Origin: Apostichopus japonicus
Taxonomy: Eukaryota; Echinodermata; Holothuroidea; Aspidochirotida; Stichopodidae
Length of the DNA: 64,000 bases
Assembly: GCF_037975245.1 (NCBI RefSeq)
Contig: NC_092561.1
Span: 7,934,001 to 7,998,000, forward strand
Direction: 5' to 3'
Shown here piece after piece: positions 23,601 to 34,519 of this stretch. How positions within the stretch are numbered: the first letter of the stretch is position 1; each line of letters starts with the position of its first letter. The notes below the pieces were generated by a model, which was not told the origin of the DNA, did no database searches, and saw only the letters and a list, made by a program, of their open reading frames with translations. The position numbers and the translations under genes were made by a program.

Positions 23601-25500
23601 AGAGAGGGTGGTGGACGTCATCTCTTTGCGACGAAAAAGAAAAGTACTGATTGAGGTCACGTCTGTGATGGTTCAAACAGTTGTTGTTTCAGGGCTTTTA
23701 ATTGGGTCACGCTAAAGGAAAGTGCACCTGATTACTCCGATTAGCCATCAAATGGAGAAAATCACTGTTGCCGCTTTTTTTCCGTTGTAAATTGATCGAT
23801 ACCGTATTAAACCTATTTATCCGGCTGAGGCGTAGGAAGTCGAACCGTAATGTTTTCAATCTTCCAAGTTTTTGTTAAAAGCAATTTGTGTTTTGTTGAA
23901 GCTAAGACATATGAATGATGAGATAAATTTGTACTGAAGTAATTTCTTTTAGAAAAGCTGTTTTGAAAGGCACAAGTAAGGTAGCTGTGAGGCGCACATA
24001 ATCTCTCACTCTCTTTTCAGGGATATGTTACAGACCTGTGCAATTTTCAAATAACAGAGAAGTTAACAAAAATATAAGAAAAATATTTTAATTTTTTGCA
24101 TTTTGGAACAATTTTTTTCGATATATATGACTTTATGTACAGAAAAGCTATTCTTATTTGATTTACATTCACAAAATTATACTGTAGAAACCTGTAATTT
24201 TTCTCTTTCCATCCGATGCAATTTCCTTCTGGGTCCATGTGATGTCTGGTGTTGTCTCCTTAAAGATACGTGACACATGCACTTTGCAAACAAGAAGAAA
24301 CCTCCCCTCCCTCCTCCCCCTCCCCTCCCCTCCCCTCCCCTCCCCTCCCCTCCCCCAAAGAAGATATTTACCCTGTCCTTATTCCAGAAAATGTTAGAAT
24401 TAATAGATGAAAGTACTGTATCTCAATATTTGTAACCTTGTGTTTCATTATGATTTCTATGTACTGTACATAGGCTGTTCACATTTTACTTACACTTATT
24501 TATGCCTGTAATTATTATAAACACCCTTGTTCGTTTTTCTATGAGCTATAACACAGGTCTTCCAGTTCAAGTTTGTTTGTTTGAAATACTTTAATAATGT
24601 GAAATCTCTTTGCTTTTTGGTCCAAAGAGGATTTCAGTCGTTGGTCAACGTCTTCTTTTCACTACTGGTGGGCAAGGAGAATTACTTGACTATATCCATT
24701 ACCTGTATATACTCGCTGTAAAAAAAAATTGGAATTTCTAAATGTAACATGCAATTTTTGCAGCCTTTGATAATATTATATTTTCACACTAAACAATCAC
24801 TGAAATCATGGTACATACACGTACGTTACTTTATCATGTCACCGTGAAAACCATTCTGTTACCTCTCGAATCTACGAATTAAATCGGCGATGAAAAGACC
24901 TTCCCGAAAATGCAGACCCACCAAAAGAGTTTTCCAGCTAAACCAATCAGTCGGTAAACAGATCATGATGAAGGATAAGGGTCTGAAGGGTACAGGCTTG
25001 AGAACTGAGTCAGGCTAATTATAGACTCGGCAAACATACTAAACAAGATAACGTAGGTTTAGACGAACATGAGATATCGGTAACAACCTTGCAACTTACT
25101 GAAATCACAAAATAACTTTCAGAAGGAAGGAAGAGCTCTCTGGTAAAACCCAATGTGAAAAGAAATTAAAAAATTAAAATAAAAAAGATTAATACCGGTG
25201 AAATTTTTTACAGTACAGCAAAGTGGTACCCACCTCAGTTACATAAACTACATGCTACAGCGTACCAGGCAAGTCACAAAGAAAGAATGTTAGGGTACCG
25301 GAATGATGATGAAGGCAACTCGATAAACCGTGTCAACAGCGAAGAATATAGGGCGCAAAGAGAACCAGAGAGTTTGTTGAAGGTATCATTGTAACCGTAC
25401 AGAACGGTTACTGTTTTAAGGAAGTCCAGAAGAGGGAATCTTGAATGTTTCGAGCGATATGGCGGTGGTCGAAAGTTGGGTACCTCCACCAAACATTACG
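20665..25500. other. Unassigned sequence with G/C-rich simple patches
   Basis: No gene was recognised. C-rich runs occur at 21,545-21,578 (CCCCCACCC reiterations). A G-rich polypurine run lies at 22,745-22,800 (GGGGGAAG/GAGGGG). Two divergent AGGTCA-bearing stretches at 20,820-20,880 resemble the 20.4-kb repeat. Sequence at 23,600-23,880 is CpG-bearing, lacks repeats and could be a regulatory element. Confidence 0.45.
24301..24356. repeat. (CCCCT)n simple repeat
   Basis: Runs of CCCCT/CCCTC make a C-rich tract. The complementary strand is (GGGGA)n and meets the G-quadruplex pattern many times over. Confidence 0.9.
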
Positions 25501-25501
25501 C

Positions 25502-26090
25502 CATATATCTCTAGTATAAATGTGACGTACAAGTGGCTGCCGTATTAGGACAAGAGTTGAGGACACTTTAACAACAACAGACAGTTATATCAGAAACGGT
25601 AGATACAAATGATAATAGGGATAACAGTATCTTTGAGCTGTTTATATCTCTAGTATACATGTGACTTTCAAGTGGCTGCTATATATATGGACAAGAGTAA
25701 AGGACACTTCATTCATACTTAGTAAAGATTCCTAAATCCTATTGGTCCATTCAGGTCAGCTGACCGTGGTTAATCCTGTGAGTAACGCACGGTAAAATTA
25801 CGGGGCATCACTTTAATAAATCTTTGGTTATATGTAACCAAAAATGTTTTGTTTTAATGTTTTTTTCCCCCACACAAATGGTAGTGTATGAATGAACGGG
25901 GTTAATCAACGGTCTAGCGTGCGTTACTCACATGATTAATGCACTCCGGGTGTTAATTAACCCCTTATTTACAACAGACGGTAGATATCAGAAATGGTAC
26001 TGTACATACAAACAATAATCTAGGCAGTATCTTTGAGCTGTTTATATCTCTAATAGTATACATGTGATAATCAATTGGCTGGCATTCATG
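25502..26090 (+). repeat. Diverged ~150-bp tandem repeat interrupted by an insertion
   Basis: TATATCTCTAGTATA-ATGTGA recurs at about 25504, 25645 and 26043. AAGTGGCTGC, GGACAAGAGT-AAGGACACTT, ACAACAGACGGTAGATA and CAGTATCTTTGAGCTGTTTA recur in the same order. The second unit is split after GGACACTT (about 25708) and resumes at ATTTACAACAGAC (about 25967), so the intervening segment is a later insertion. Confidence 0.8.
25709..25966. mobile_element. Fold-back insertion (~260 bp) within the tandem repeat
   Basis: The segment that splits the repeat unit contains a 22-bp inverted repeat with one mismatch: TTAATCCTGTGAGTAACGCACG at 25770-25791 in fragments TTAATC and TGTGAGTAACGCACG, with its complement at 25918-25939. 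A central perfect palindrome lies at 25823-25842 (TTTGGTTA, 4-nt loop). This symmetry is typical of a MITE or fold-back element. Exact ends and TSD are unresolved. Confidence 0.65.
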
Positions 26091-26782
26091 AAGTCTGACA
26101 TAGCTAATTACAAAGTTTTTTCTGCAGGTGGTAATATTTTTACTGTGTTAACTATGTTATCATCAAATATTTGTGAATTAATCAGCAAGCAGGGTATACG
26201 ACTCAAATTAGAAAACTAGTTGCGAGGACAAAGTGAACATGTATAAATTTTGATAAAAATAGCAAAGTACTGAAGTATGATATACTGTACATTATGTACG
26301 GTTGGATAAGAGAGTATTTAGCCACAGTGTGGCTGACGTGACTGCATATATGTCTGTGATAATTAATTACCTACCTATTATGCGAAGAATGTTACTCCGT
26401 GTGATGAAATGTTGCGGGTTTTATGATATGGCATTTATGATTCGTTCATCAACTTGTTGAGTTTAATGAGAAAATAGAAAGAAGTGTACACAAAGAATAT
26501 TTTTCGTTTAAATTAAAAGAACTAATTATACACCACATAGCATTGGTAATATTGGTGATCAAATACATGAAAAGGAAAAAAAAAAGAAAAAAGGAGGGGT
26601 TCAGAAAAAGCATACATGGACAGTATTTAAACTAAGAACAAATTTATGATTTTCTTGTCATAAGGATTGGTTTTGGTGCCCAGGGGGTAAAGTTGGGGAG
26701 GCAGTGAATACCTTTTTTTCTCTTATTAGGCTCCAATTACACGTACTGATGTTTCGTTGATGCTTGCATTGATTTCATATTT

Positions 26783-26800
26783 CATATATCTATATATCTA

Positions 26801-26896
<96 letters not shown>

Positions 26897-26940
26897 GATA
26901 TATATATATATATATATTTATTTATATATATATATATATT
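26783..26940. repeat. (TA)n microsatellite, ~158 bp
   Basis: Long TA array with occasional C, G and TTT interruptions. Unlike the tract at 6.4 kb, no SINE abuts either side. Confidence 0.92.
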
Positions 26941-26944
26941 CTGA

Positions 26945-27890
26945 ACCTTGTCAGTCTGTAAAAATACTTTTATTGGAAGTACAGTATATGGAACAATCGA
27001 ACACTACATATCCTTTGACTGACATTTTCTTCCTTTGTACAGCCTACTACAAAATGTAATTTCCATATCAATTAACCTAGCTGCTGTCAAGTTGTTTTCG
27101 AAAACACAAGTAATTAAGTACAACCAAAACCATGATAAATACTTAAAACGATTAACTTTACGGTTGGATGTGGCTGGTTGGACTTGTATTGTTTCCTTTT
27201 GTCATTCCTGGGGATGTTTATCTTAGATTAAGATTTTTGGAAATCATACTTGGAGAGAATGTGACAAAATTAAAGTATCTTTGAATAAAGGAGAGAATGT
27301 TACATTTAGAGTAGGATCTATTAAAGGCAAGTTGTGTGTTGAAATGTAGACTTAATATGATTTACATAAGTATCTGCACTCATGGTAGAGCCAATATATA
27401 GTAATATAGTTACATATATGTATACTTAAACGGATATGCTTGGCTTAGTACGTTATCACTGCAAAGGATATAGATATATATAATGACTTGTGACCCATAA
27501 TTATGTTAACTGTGTTGTGGATCAGGGGTGGGGGGGGGGTATTAATAGAACAGGATCTATTAACGAATAGTTGTGTATTCTAAAAAAATTAACTATTTTT
27601 TACAAAAGTATACATGTACTCCCATGGTAGAGCCAATAAATAGTCAGAGTAATATGTATATATTATTTGTTACTCAAAGTTTTACGCCTGGACCGATCAG
27701 CCAACTCATGAGACAGGGGTTGTCTGATGACCGCTCAATGTGTGAAACTAAATAACAACTACTAGTATTCCACTAGCCTCAACTAATTCACATCTATACT
27801 ACGCTCTGTCCACCGGACATAGAGCACTCTGCGCTAAGATGGACGCCAACCAACCAAACATATGTATATTTATATATATTTTTATATAGA
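26945..27890. repeat. Unassigned sequence containing a weak local duplication
   Basis: AGGATCTATTAA, AGTTGTGT, ACATAAGTAT/ACAAAAGTAT and CATGGTAGAGCCAATA-ATAGT appear at about 27,313-27,405 and again at 27,552-27,650 in the same order. This indicates an old ~240-bp-spaced duplication. Nothing else was recognised. Confidence 0.55.
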
Positions 27891-27897
27891 AATAAAT

Positions 27898-27985
27898 CTA
27901 GAGCAATACACCAGAAAAATTCCCAGATCTTGTGTCACAGTCTGAAGTCTGTACCACTCGACCACAGTGATTCTACTGGTGGGTG
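27898..27985 (-). mobile_element. Degenerate tRNA-derived SINE fragment
   Basis: On the minus strand, ATCACTGTGGTCGAGTGGTA resembles the A-box region of a Leu/Ser-type tRNA. It is followed by CAGACTTCAGACTGTG and a decayed B-box region. The box A is convincing and the rest is weak. Confidence 0.4.
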
Positions 27986-28532
27986 AATGCTAATAAACTG
28001 GCTTTATAGAGGGCTGTCAATGAGGGCGAAATTTATGATTGTACTGAGTGCTTTTGAATCTGTCAATTTACACAGCATTACCCCCTTTTTTTTGACAGGC
28101 TAGCCAAGCCTTAAAATAAGAAACGAATGTGTAGCAAGTGGTATGACAGATACATATTAAATTCATAAAGATCAACACACCAGAAAAAATTCCACGGTTC
28201 TTTGCAATTAACATTAACGATAACTGCTTTGGTAGTTCTCGTAACTACTTTACATTACAGCAATTAAGACTATGCAGTGTTAGAATTAATATGAAATATT
28301 CACCTCATATGGATATGGTTATGGTTAGGCCTTCATATGTTTTGCATTAGATTTAAAAACATACCAAACCTTTGACTCCATGTACAGTATGCCACAGTAC
28401 GAAAGTATGTTGACATGATAATGAATCACAGGGTAACCTTGATTTATTTTTTTTTAAATTTATTTCTTGTATCTAATGAAAAATGCTGTGGTTCCTGTGT
28501 AACAGACTGCCACACACAGGGAATAATTAAGT

Positions 28533-28862
28533 CAGTGGCGGAGCGTCCATACAGTCAGGGGGGCGGGTGCCCCCCTGACGGACTCAAATGGACTTTTTAC
28601 TTATTCGCGATTATTGACTTTTTATTGCGCTCTCATCGCCTATTGACATTTGTCACATTTTGTTGGCGATGACACCTATTTATTCTTCGTTTATCAGCAA
28701 ATTAGCAAGGCCCGGAAAGGGTCATTTCCGGTGATCTAGGGAGTATCTTTACTCAAAAAGTGTTTGTACGCTCCGTGCCAACCTGTGGTGGCGCTCAGCT
28801 TAGTGTCGAAAGCGCCCCTACAGGCCATTCTCAGCCCCCCAATACCCCTAGCTCCGCCACTG
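28533..28862. mobile_element. hAT-like MITE (330 bp), perfect TSD
   Basis: Terminal inverted repeats CAGTGGCGGAGC (left; right is its complement) are flanked by a perfect 8-bp TSD AATTAAGT (28525-28532 and 28863-28870). A perfect 11-bp GC hairpin (GTCAGGGGGGC, 4-nt loop, 28554-28579) lies just inside the left end. The CAGTGGCGGAGC terminus is a common hAT end. An open frame starting upstream crosses the left end and is fortuitous. Confidence 0.95.
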
Positions 28863-28870
28863 AATTAAGT

Positions 28871-31800
28871 GTTTTCATATTTTTCTATCATTGGATATAG
28901 TTCCCACATGTCGGAAACGGCTATGCATCGTTACACTTGGATAGAAAATCACCATTTTGTATAGCATTTTGCGACGCGATACTGGGATAAATTATTCCCT
29001 GAATGTTCGTTCTTGCCCGAAGCTCGGTGTGGGACCCTGCACTCCGCATGAACCAGGGATCACGCCTAGCTGTGTTGGATGCATCCTGTCAGAGAGGCAG
29101 GGGGAGGGGGGGGGGACTACTATACAGTCGATTAATGGAACATTGACAATTAGGAAATTGTTAACACAAATTTTTTTTAAAGTTATTTTTATGCTGTTAA
29201 TAGCTTTTGAACTGTCCAACTGTCTAGATGAAGTTAATTCTGACTATGCAATATATGTTTATCTCCGTGCATCCACCTCGGTCCCATGGACGTGACCAAA
29301 AACAAATCTGAAGAAAAAAACAAGCAATTAAATAAAAAATAAACATAAGACCTACTGTACAGTAGACTTAGAGATTCAATAATATAAAAATATAATATAA
29401 GGCATAAAATAGTTTTACAATGTGTATGAATGTCCGTTTCACCTACGTTGTTATATTTACAGTGTGGGACCCTATATATACCCTATAATATATACCCTAT
29501 ATTATACCCTATATATACCCTATATATACCCTATATTATATTTACAGCAAGCAGCACTAGTTTTATTTTGCAAGCTGTGTTCCTCCCTCAAGATAGTAAT
29601 CAAACATTGATCAACTTTTTTTTTTTTTTTTCTAACTGTACGACCTTTGACCTGGGTGAGTTGCCCAAACTGGCTATTTCAGCAGCTGGTGGCCAGGGAC
29701 ATGTTTCTGTCTGTGAACAAAAGTAAAAGTTTGTGCCTGGCGGGGCAACCAGAAGTAAGAATGGAACCCCCAAATAGTAACACAGATTATTTTCACCTTC
29801 ATGGCAGTGACCCAGTTCACAAGTTTTTTTTACTTTTTTTTTCGAGTGATCCCCCAGGGATTCCATGAAAAGAAAATGTTTGAGGTAGATATAGCATTGA
29901 AAAAACACAGTTCATATCTTCACCTGGATGAATAACTTTTGTGTTCAAAACATGACCAACCCTTTTCCTATTTAAAATTATATATATACAGGTAGCCCTG
30001 TTTTTATCAAGAAAAACAAAAATCTGTTCTCGGATAGTGGATAAAAGATTTCAAAGTCTGCCATGGAGTTTAATTTTACTGTTGATTACACACATAGGAC
30101 GACGTAGAGATCATTTCCAAACATTTGGAAATGGTGCTATCATTTTGCTATATATATATTGAATTGATGTCATTTGCTTGTAAATTATCCTGTCTGGTGT
30201 TATAAGCTATTGCATGTGTTATTTTAACACCGCAGTGTACTTATTTCTTGTATAAATTTCTGTATTTGTCGATGTATGTATGCTTCATTTTTGGTTTTTA
30301 TTCAACCTCTGCCGGAAGGCTTTATGGTGAAGTGTAAATGGAACCACAAGTTAATACATGTCTTGGGAATAACTTAAGTGTTCACATTTTGTGTAGCAGG
30401 TTTGACATACTGTAGCCTAGCTCTGAATTTTGTCGGTGCTCATTAAAATAATGTTGTATGGTTGTTTACTGTGTAAAACAGTGCTATGCATCTTTGACCC
30501 TTGCGTGACAAATCAACGATTTTAAATTTGAATACAGCATTTTGCAGTGTGAGACAGTAACAATTATTCCCTGCATGTGGAAGGCGTGTGTTTCAGACAG
30601 CCAAAAAACTCAGAATATCGTGGTTGTAACTTTTTTTAAAAGTTTCATAATTTAATTTGCACTCCTTTGGTGCTCTTAGCCTGTGTCAGTAAGTAGGTCT
30701 AACAGTTGGGAGAGGGCTGCACGACTTGGCTTTTACTGGTAGTAATATGTTTTTTTTAAAAGTCTAAAAAATAAATACAAAATGCAATGATAAAGTTGTC
30801 CTAAAACTCGGTACAAAAAGTGGTTTTATTAATGGAAAGTTAAATACTTTTTGTGAACATGTATGTGTTCTTTCAATTCAGTTCAAACTTCAAAGCATCT
30901 TTGTATTTTTTTGAAGGGTATATTTGAATGAATTGAGTGCTAGAGGGCAATATTGTAGTTGTGAAACAGTACGATGTGAAGATGATCCAACTCGACCAGG
31001 AAGTAAAATGTTTATAATGCTTTGGCCTCAGTCATGCGTTCTGTAGTGATACAGCTATAGAGTAGGACTCGATAAATAACTGACTTTTCACAGAAGATCA
31101 AGTTTGCCTTCCCCTCCCCCTACACCCTGCCATCCCCATACCAGAGAAATTACTGAGCTGAAAGGAATACAAAATTGGTAAATATTAAGCTTTTTTCTTT
31201 TTAACCCTTCCAATTTTGTAGACCTAGTTCAGTTGACATGTTGTTCATTGCACTAAATTTCTTTTTCAACTTTTTTTCCCCCTAAATTTTTAAATTTTGT
31301 TTCTTTAAATTGTGTATCGTGAAGAACAGATAAATATAAAGCTTTTTAAATATACAGCTTATAATACTTTTTAACACACATCAATATTTTGTTTAGTTCC
31401 TCAATCCCTGCAGTGTAGCTACCCTGATTTTGCTGCAACCCTGAGGGATATCACTTTCTGTAAATTTTTGAAGTATTGGATCAACATGCATGTAAACTTA
31501 ACATGTACAAAGAACTATACCCACTCGCTATATCAGTTCTATCCTGCACTGTACAGCAAACTGAGTATGCATGTCCAGTCGATGTTCGACCACATCGTCA
31601 ACACCTGAGTGCATACTGTACGTGTATACACATGTCTATACGCCGCTGTATACATGGAGGAGGTAAAAATTCTATTTAGTTAAGACTATATCATTTTCCT
31701 TCTTCTTCTTCAAGTGACATATGACAGATCTAGGTTGCTTAATCCCTCCATATCTGAATTGATTTTTTCTGAACGACTTTGTTGACACTTAGGAGTGCAT

Positions 31801-33225
31801 GCATGCATGCGTGAATGTACATCACACATTAACAAAATAACACATTTATAAACATTGTATTACCCAACACATACAAAGAGCAAGCTAAATATTCCCAAAT
31901 AGTGCAAACTCTTTGAGGTCATTTTTCATCACACCAAATTCCTCCGGTTCATTTCTTTTTACCCATAAAGTGTCGTCTCGTATTCATGTTGCAGCTGTAA
32001 AATAGATTCCATGTTTTCTTCAAGTACCCACATACATGTATATATATATACAACACGCTGCAGACGTACATATATGTTAGATCATGTAGCCCCTCGCTGC
32101 TAAGTTTTTGCAATTTTCTGCGATTGAGGTTCCTCCGTTAATCCTCTCTGGCGCCCATTCTACTTTTTAACGATTCCGCATCCTGATGGAGAAGAGCTGG
32201 AGGAGATGATGCTCGGTAAGAAAAAAAAAAGAAAGGATTTATCGACAGCTATCGCAGGCGTGAAAAAGTGCAAAGTATATGTCATCAATCAGCCCGCTTT
32301 CTCCACGGTAACCTTGAAAGGAACTTTCGTCGGAGTTCTCTCCGACAAATTGGCTTGGCAAAGCTATTCGAGCGTATGAATTTGTGATGAGGATCACGAT
32401 TGCAAAAATCCCCGGCAATATATACAGTGGGCATGTTTTCTTCAAACCCGTGCGCAGTCATGAACCGAATCGCTATTCGACACACGTACTGTATGCATGG
32501 AGAACCCGCATACATACATACATACATGTATGTGCTTAAAATTAGAGTGGTGAAGAATATATACAAAATTTGCGAACAAACACCCATAATGTACATGTCA
32601 TCAATATTGACAGATTTTTTTCAAGTTTGTATATCCGTGGGTTGAACCAATTTTTTTTTTTTTTTTTAGCCTATGAATGGTAAAGCTTAAGTGAGCCTTT
32701 GATAGTTGAAGTCTAAGGGAAACTTCAACATGATCATAATTAAACATGAGAGTTATCTTTTAAAGAAGTCTGTTTTTTTAATATTTTTTTATTACTGAAG
32801 ACTGTTTTGTAAACATTTGTTGGGAGTATCATATTAGCTGTTCTAATTCTGGATGGGAATCCAGGTGTTTTAGCAATGTACATGGTTATATAAATAAAGG
32901 CAGCAATCTGAGTTTGTTAGCTTTATATATGTCAATTGCAGGTTTACACTATTTGAGGTACATGTAAAATGAGAAACACTAATTTTTGTTGTAATGAGCA
33001 TTCGCCTGGCGAAACGATCCGAAAACGTCTCAGAAAGAGCTCTCCCGCATATTCTAACCTTTGAAAGTATTATTTCCGGACATTTGAGAGGAGAATTGTT
33101 TTTAAATTTCTGAAAAGGTCAGAGGTGAATTTGATTATCTTGACTTATAAAGTTACAGTCTTAGGAATGTAATTCATTAAGCATTGAAATGTGATGAAAT
33201 TTTTTCATTCAGTTCCTACTTGCCA
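28871..33225. other. Unassigned sequence
   Basis: No gene was recognised. It contains a CCCTATATATA tandem run, a T run at 29,620-29,630 and scattered TA tracts. GCATGCATGC lies at 31,798-31,810. A strong donor-like site (CTCG|GTAAGA, GT at 32,216) follows two tandem ATGs at 32,206-32,211, leaving three codons and phase 1. That is too little to call an exon. Confidence 0.4.
29470..29540 (+). repeat. CCCTATATATA tandem repeat
   Basis: Seven irregular repeats of CCCTATA-containing units of 9-15 bp, following a TGTGGGACCCTATA start that also occurs (as GTGTGGGACCCT) near 29,027. Confidence 0.85.
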
Positions 33226-33229
33226 ATTT

Positions 33230-33870
33230 TCAAGCAACACAGGTGTGATGTATATATGTCATATTAGATGCCATTGACAAAAAAACATTTTGGTTTGTCA
33301 AGTATTTTGCCTCTCAGATCTTTCAACATTGGTTACATGCGTTCAACATTCACTATGTACAGCAATGTTTCAGGCATGAGCTTTTTCTAACTCGGGGACA
33401 AAAACTATTATCCTAACACACTGTAGCATACACAAACTGAAGCCTATACCGCAATTTTTGCAAAGTTCCGTGATTTTTTTTCCACCCCAGGCGTCATCCC
33501 TGAATGTTAAAAGCTTATATTGCCAAGTAACATGGGTGCATTCATCAATGTTTTTACTTTTCTAGGTAGACAATTATACTCACATTTTGAAGAAAAAACA
33601 AAGCATCTTCTGGTACAATTGTTCAAGCAAGCAGGTGTGATATGCCAGGTGATAAAAATAAAATAAAATGATTTTGATTTGTTTTTACTTTTCTCTCTGA
33701 TCTGTAAAACTGGGTATAGTTTCAACATTCACACTACCTGTACAGAAATTGTAAAGCTTTCAATTACCTGGGAACATGGGTGCATTCATTGATGTATTTT
33801 ACTTTCTAGGTAGAAAATTATACTCACAAAATTTGAAGGAAAACAAAGCATCGTTTGGTACTGTACGTTG
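33230..33870 (+). repeat. Local tandem duplication, ~245-bp spacing, 2-3 diverged copies
   Basis: ACATGGGTGCATTCAT, TTTTACTTT-CTAGGTAGA, AATTATACTCACA and AACAAAGCATC occur at 33,530-33,607 and again at 33,774-33,852. CAAGCA-CAGGTGTGAT and CTCTGATCT...CAACATTCAC occur at 33,232-33,350 and 33,623-33,732, suggesting a third, partial unit upstream. Confidence 0.8.
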
Positions 33871-34188
33871 TTGATCGATGGACATCTCACTCCAAAAACT
33901 GCTTGCTTGCTCTGAATACGAAACATAAAAACATAAAGACACATAAACTTCTTGTATCTTTTGTAAATTGTATCTTGAAAACGGAATGTAGGAATCGAAT
34001 GAAAGTATTAATAGAGTATCGACACAATCGGCACCTGGAAGGGGATTTATTCGACGATGCCAAGCAGCCCAGATGCATTGTGGGAGAGCTGTAGAAGAAC
34101 AAATGGCTTGTTTTAAGATATATACTTACACTTCATGTCGTCAGTCGGGTGGTATCAAGTAATTTACATACACTAGCACAATCATGTA

Positions 34189-34385
34189 TTTTCTTTTGCC
34201 AATTTGGAAGACCATTTCAGTTGCGGATAAGACTGTGGATTTCCCATGGCTGAAAAACCCACCTTTACTTTGGCCCGCCGGGGATCCAAAACCCACAATC
34301 CCTCCCAGATGCTGGGTTTCATTAATGTCAACGTCTGTTATCCACTCCACCACAGTGCACTCTGGTACTCAAGTCACAGCAGGAT
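34189..34385 (-). mobile_element. tRNA-derived SINE, family 2 (copy 1)
   Basis: On the minus strand a tRNA-like head (CACTGTGGTGGAGTGGATAA, then GGGTTTTGGATCC in place of the B box) is followed by AAGTAAAGGTGGGTTTTTCA and TGAAATGGTCTTCCA. The same order occurs in the better-preserved copy at 56.3 kb. The Leu/Ser-like A box is retained and the B box is mutated. Long chance ORFs on both strands cross the element and are not coding. Confidence 0.75.
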
Positions 34386-34407
34386 GCTTGGATCCTTTTC
34401 TAACTTT

Positions 34408-34516
34408 TACATGCCAACAGGCCATTTTTTACATGCCAAAAAGCCAGTTTTTACATGCCAAAAAAGCCATTTTTTGCATGCCAAAAAAGCCATTTTTTAC
34501 ATGCCAAAAAGCCAGT
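34408..34516 (+). repeat. 22-24-bp minisatellite, five copies
   Basis: Unit ACATGCCAAAAAGCCATTTTTT repeats five times, alternating CCATTTTTT and CCAGTTTTT variants. It starts about 20 bp beyond the 5' end of the adjacent SINE. The repetition keeps two + frames open, which explains the 128- and 141-codon ORFs here. Confidence 0.92.
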
Positions 34517-34519
34517 TTA

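Noticed and set aside
25820-25842. TCTTTGGTTAT match to the first 11 nt of miR-9
   Set aside because: The match ends there and the hairpin is an 8-bp palindrome with a 4-nt loop inside a fold-back transposon, not a microRNA precursor.
28415-28672. 85-codon + strand ORF
   Set aside because: Its second half crosses the left end and hairpin of a hAT MITE with a perfect TSD.
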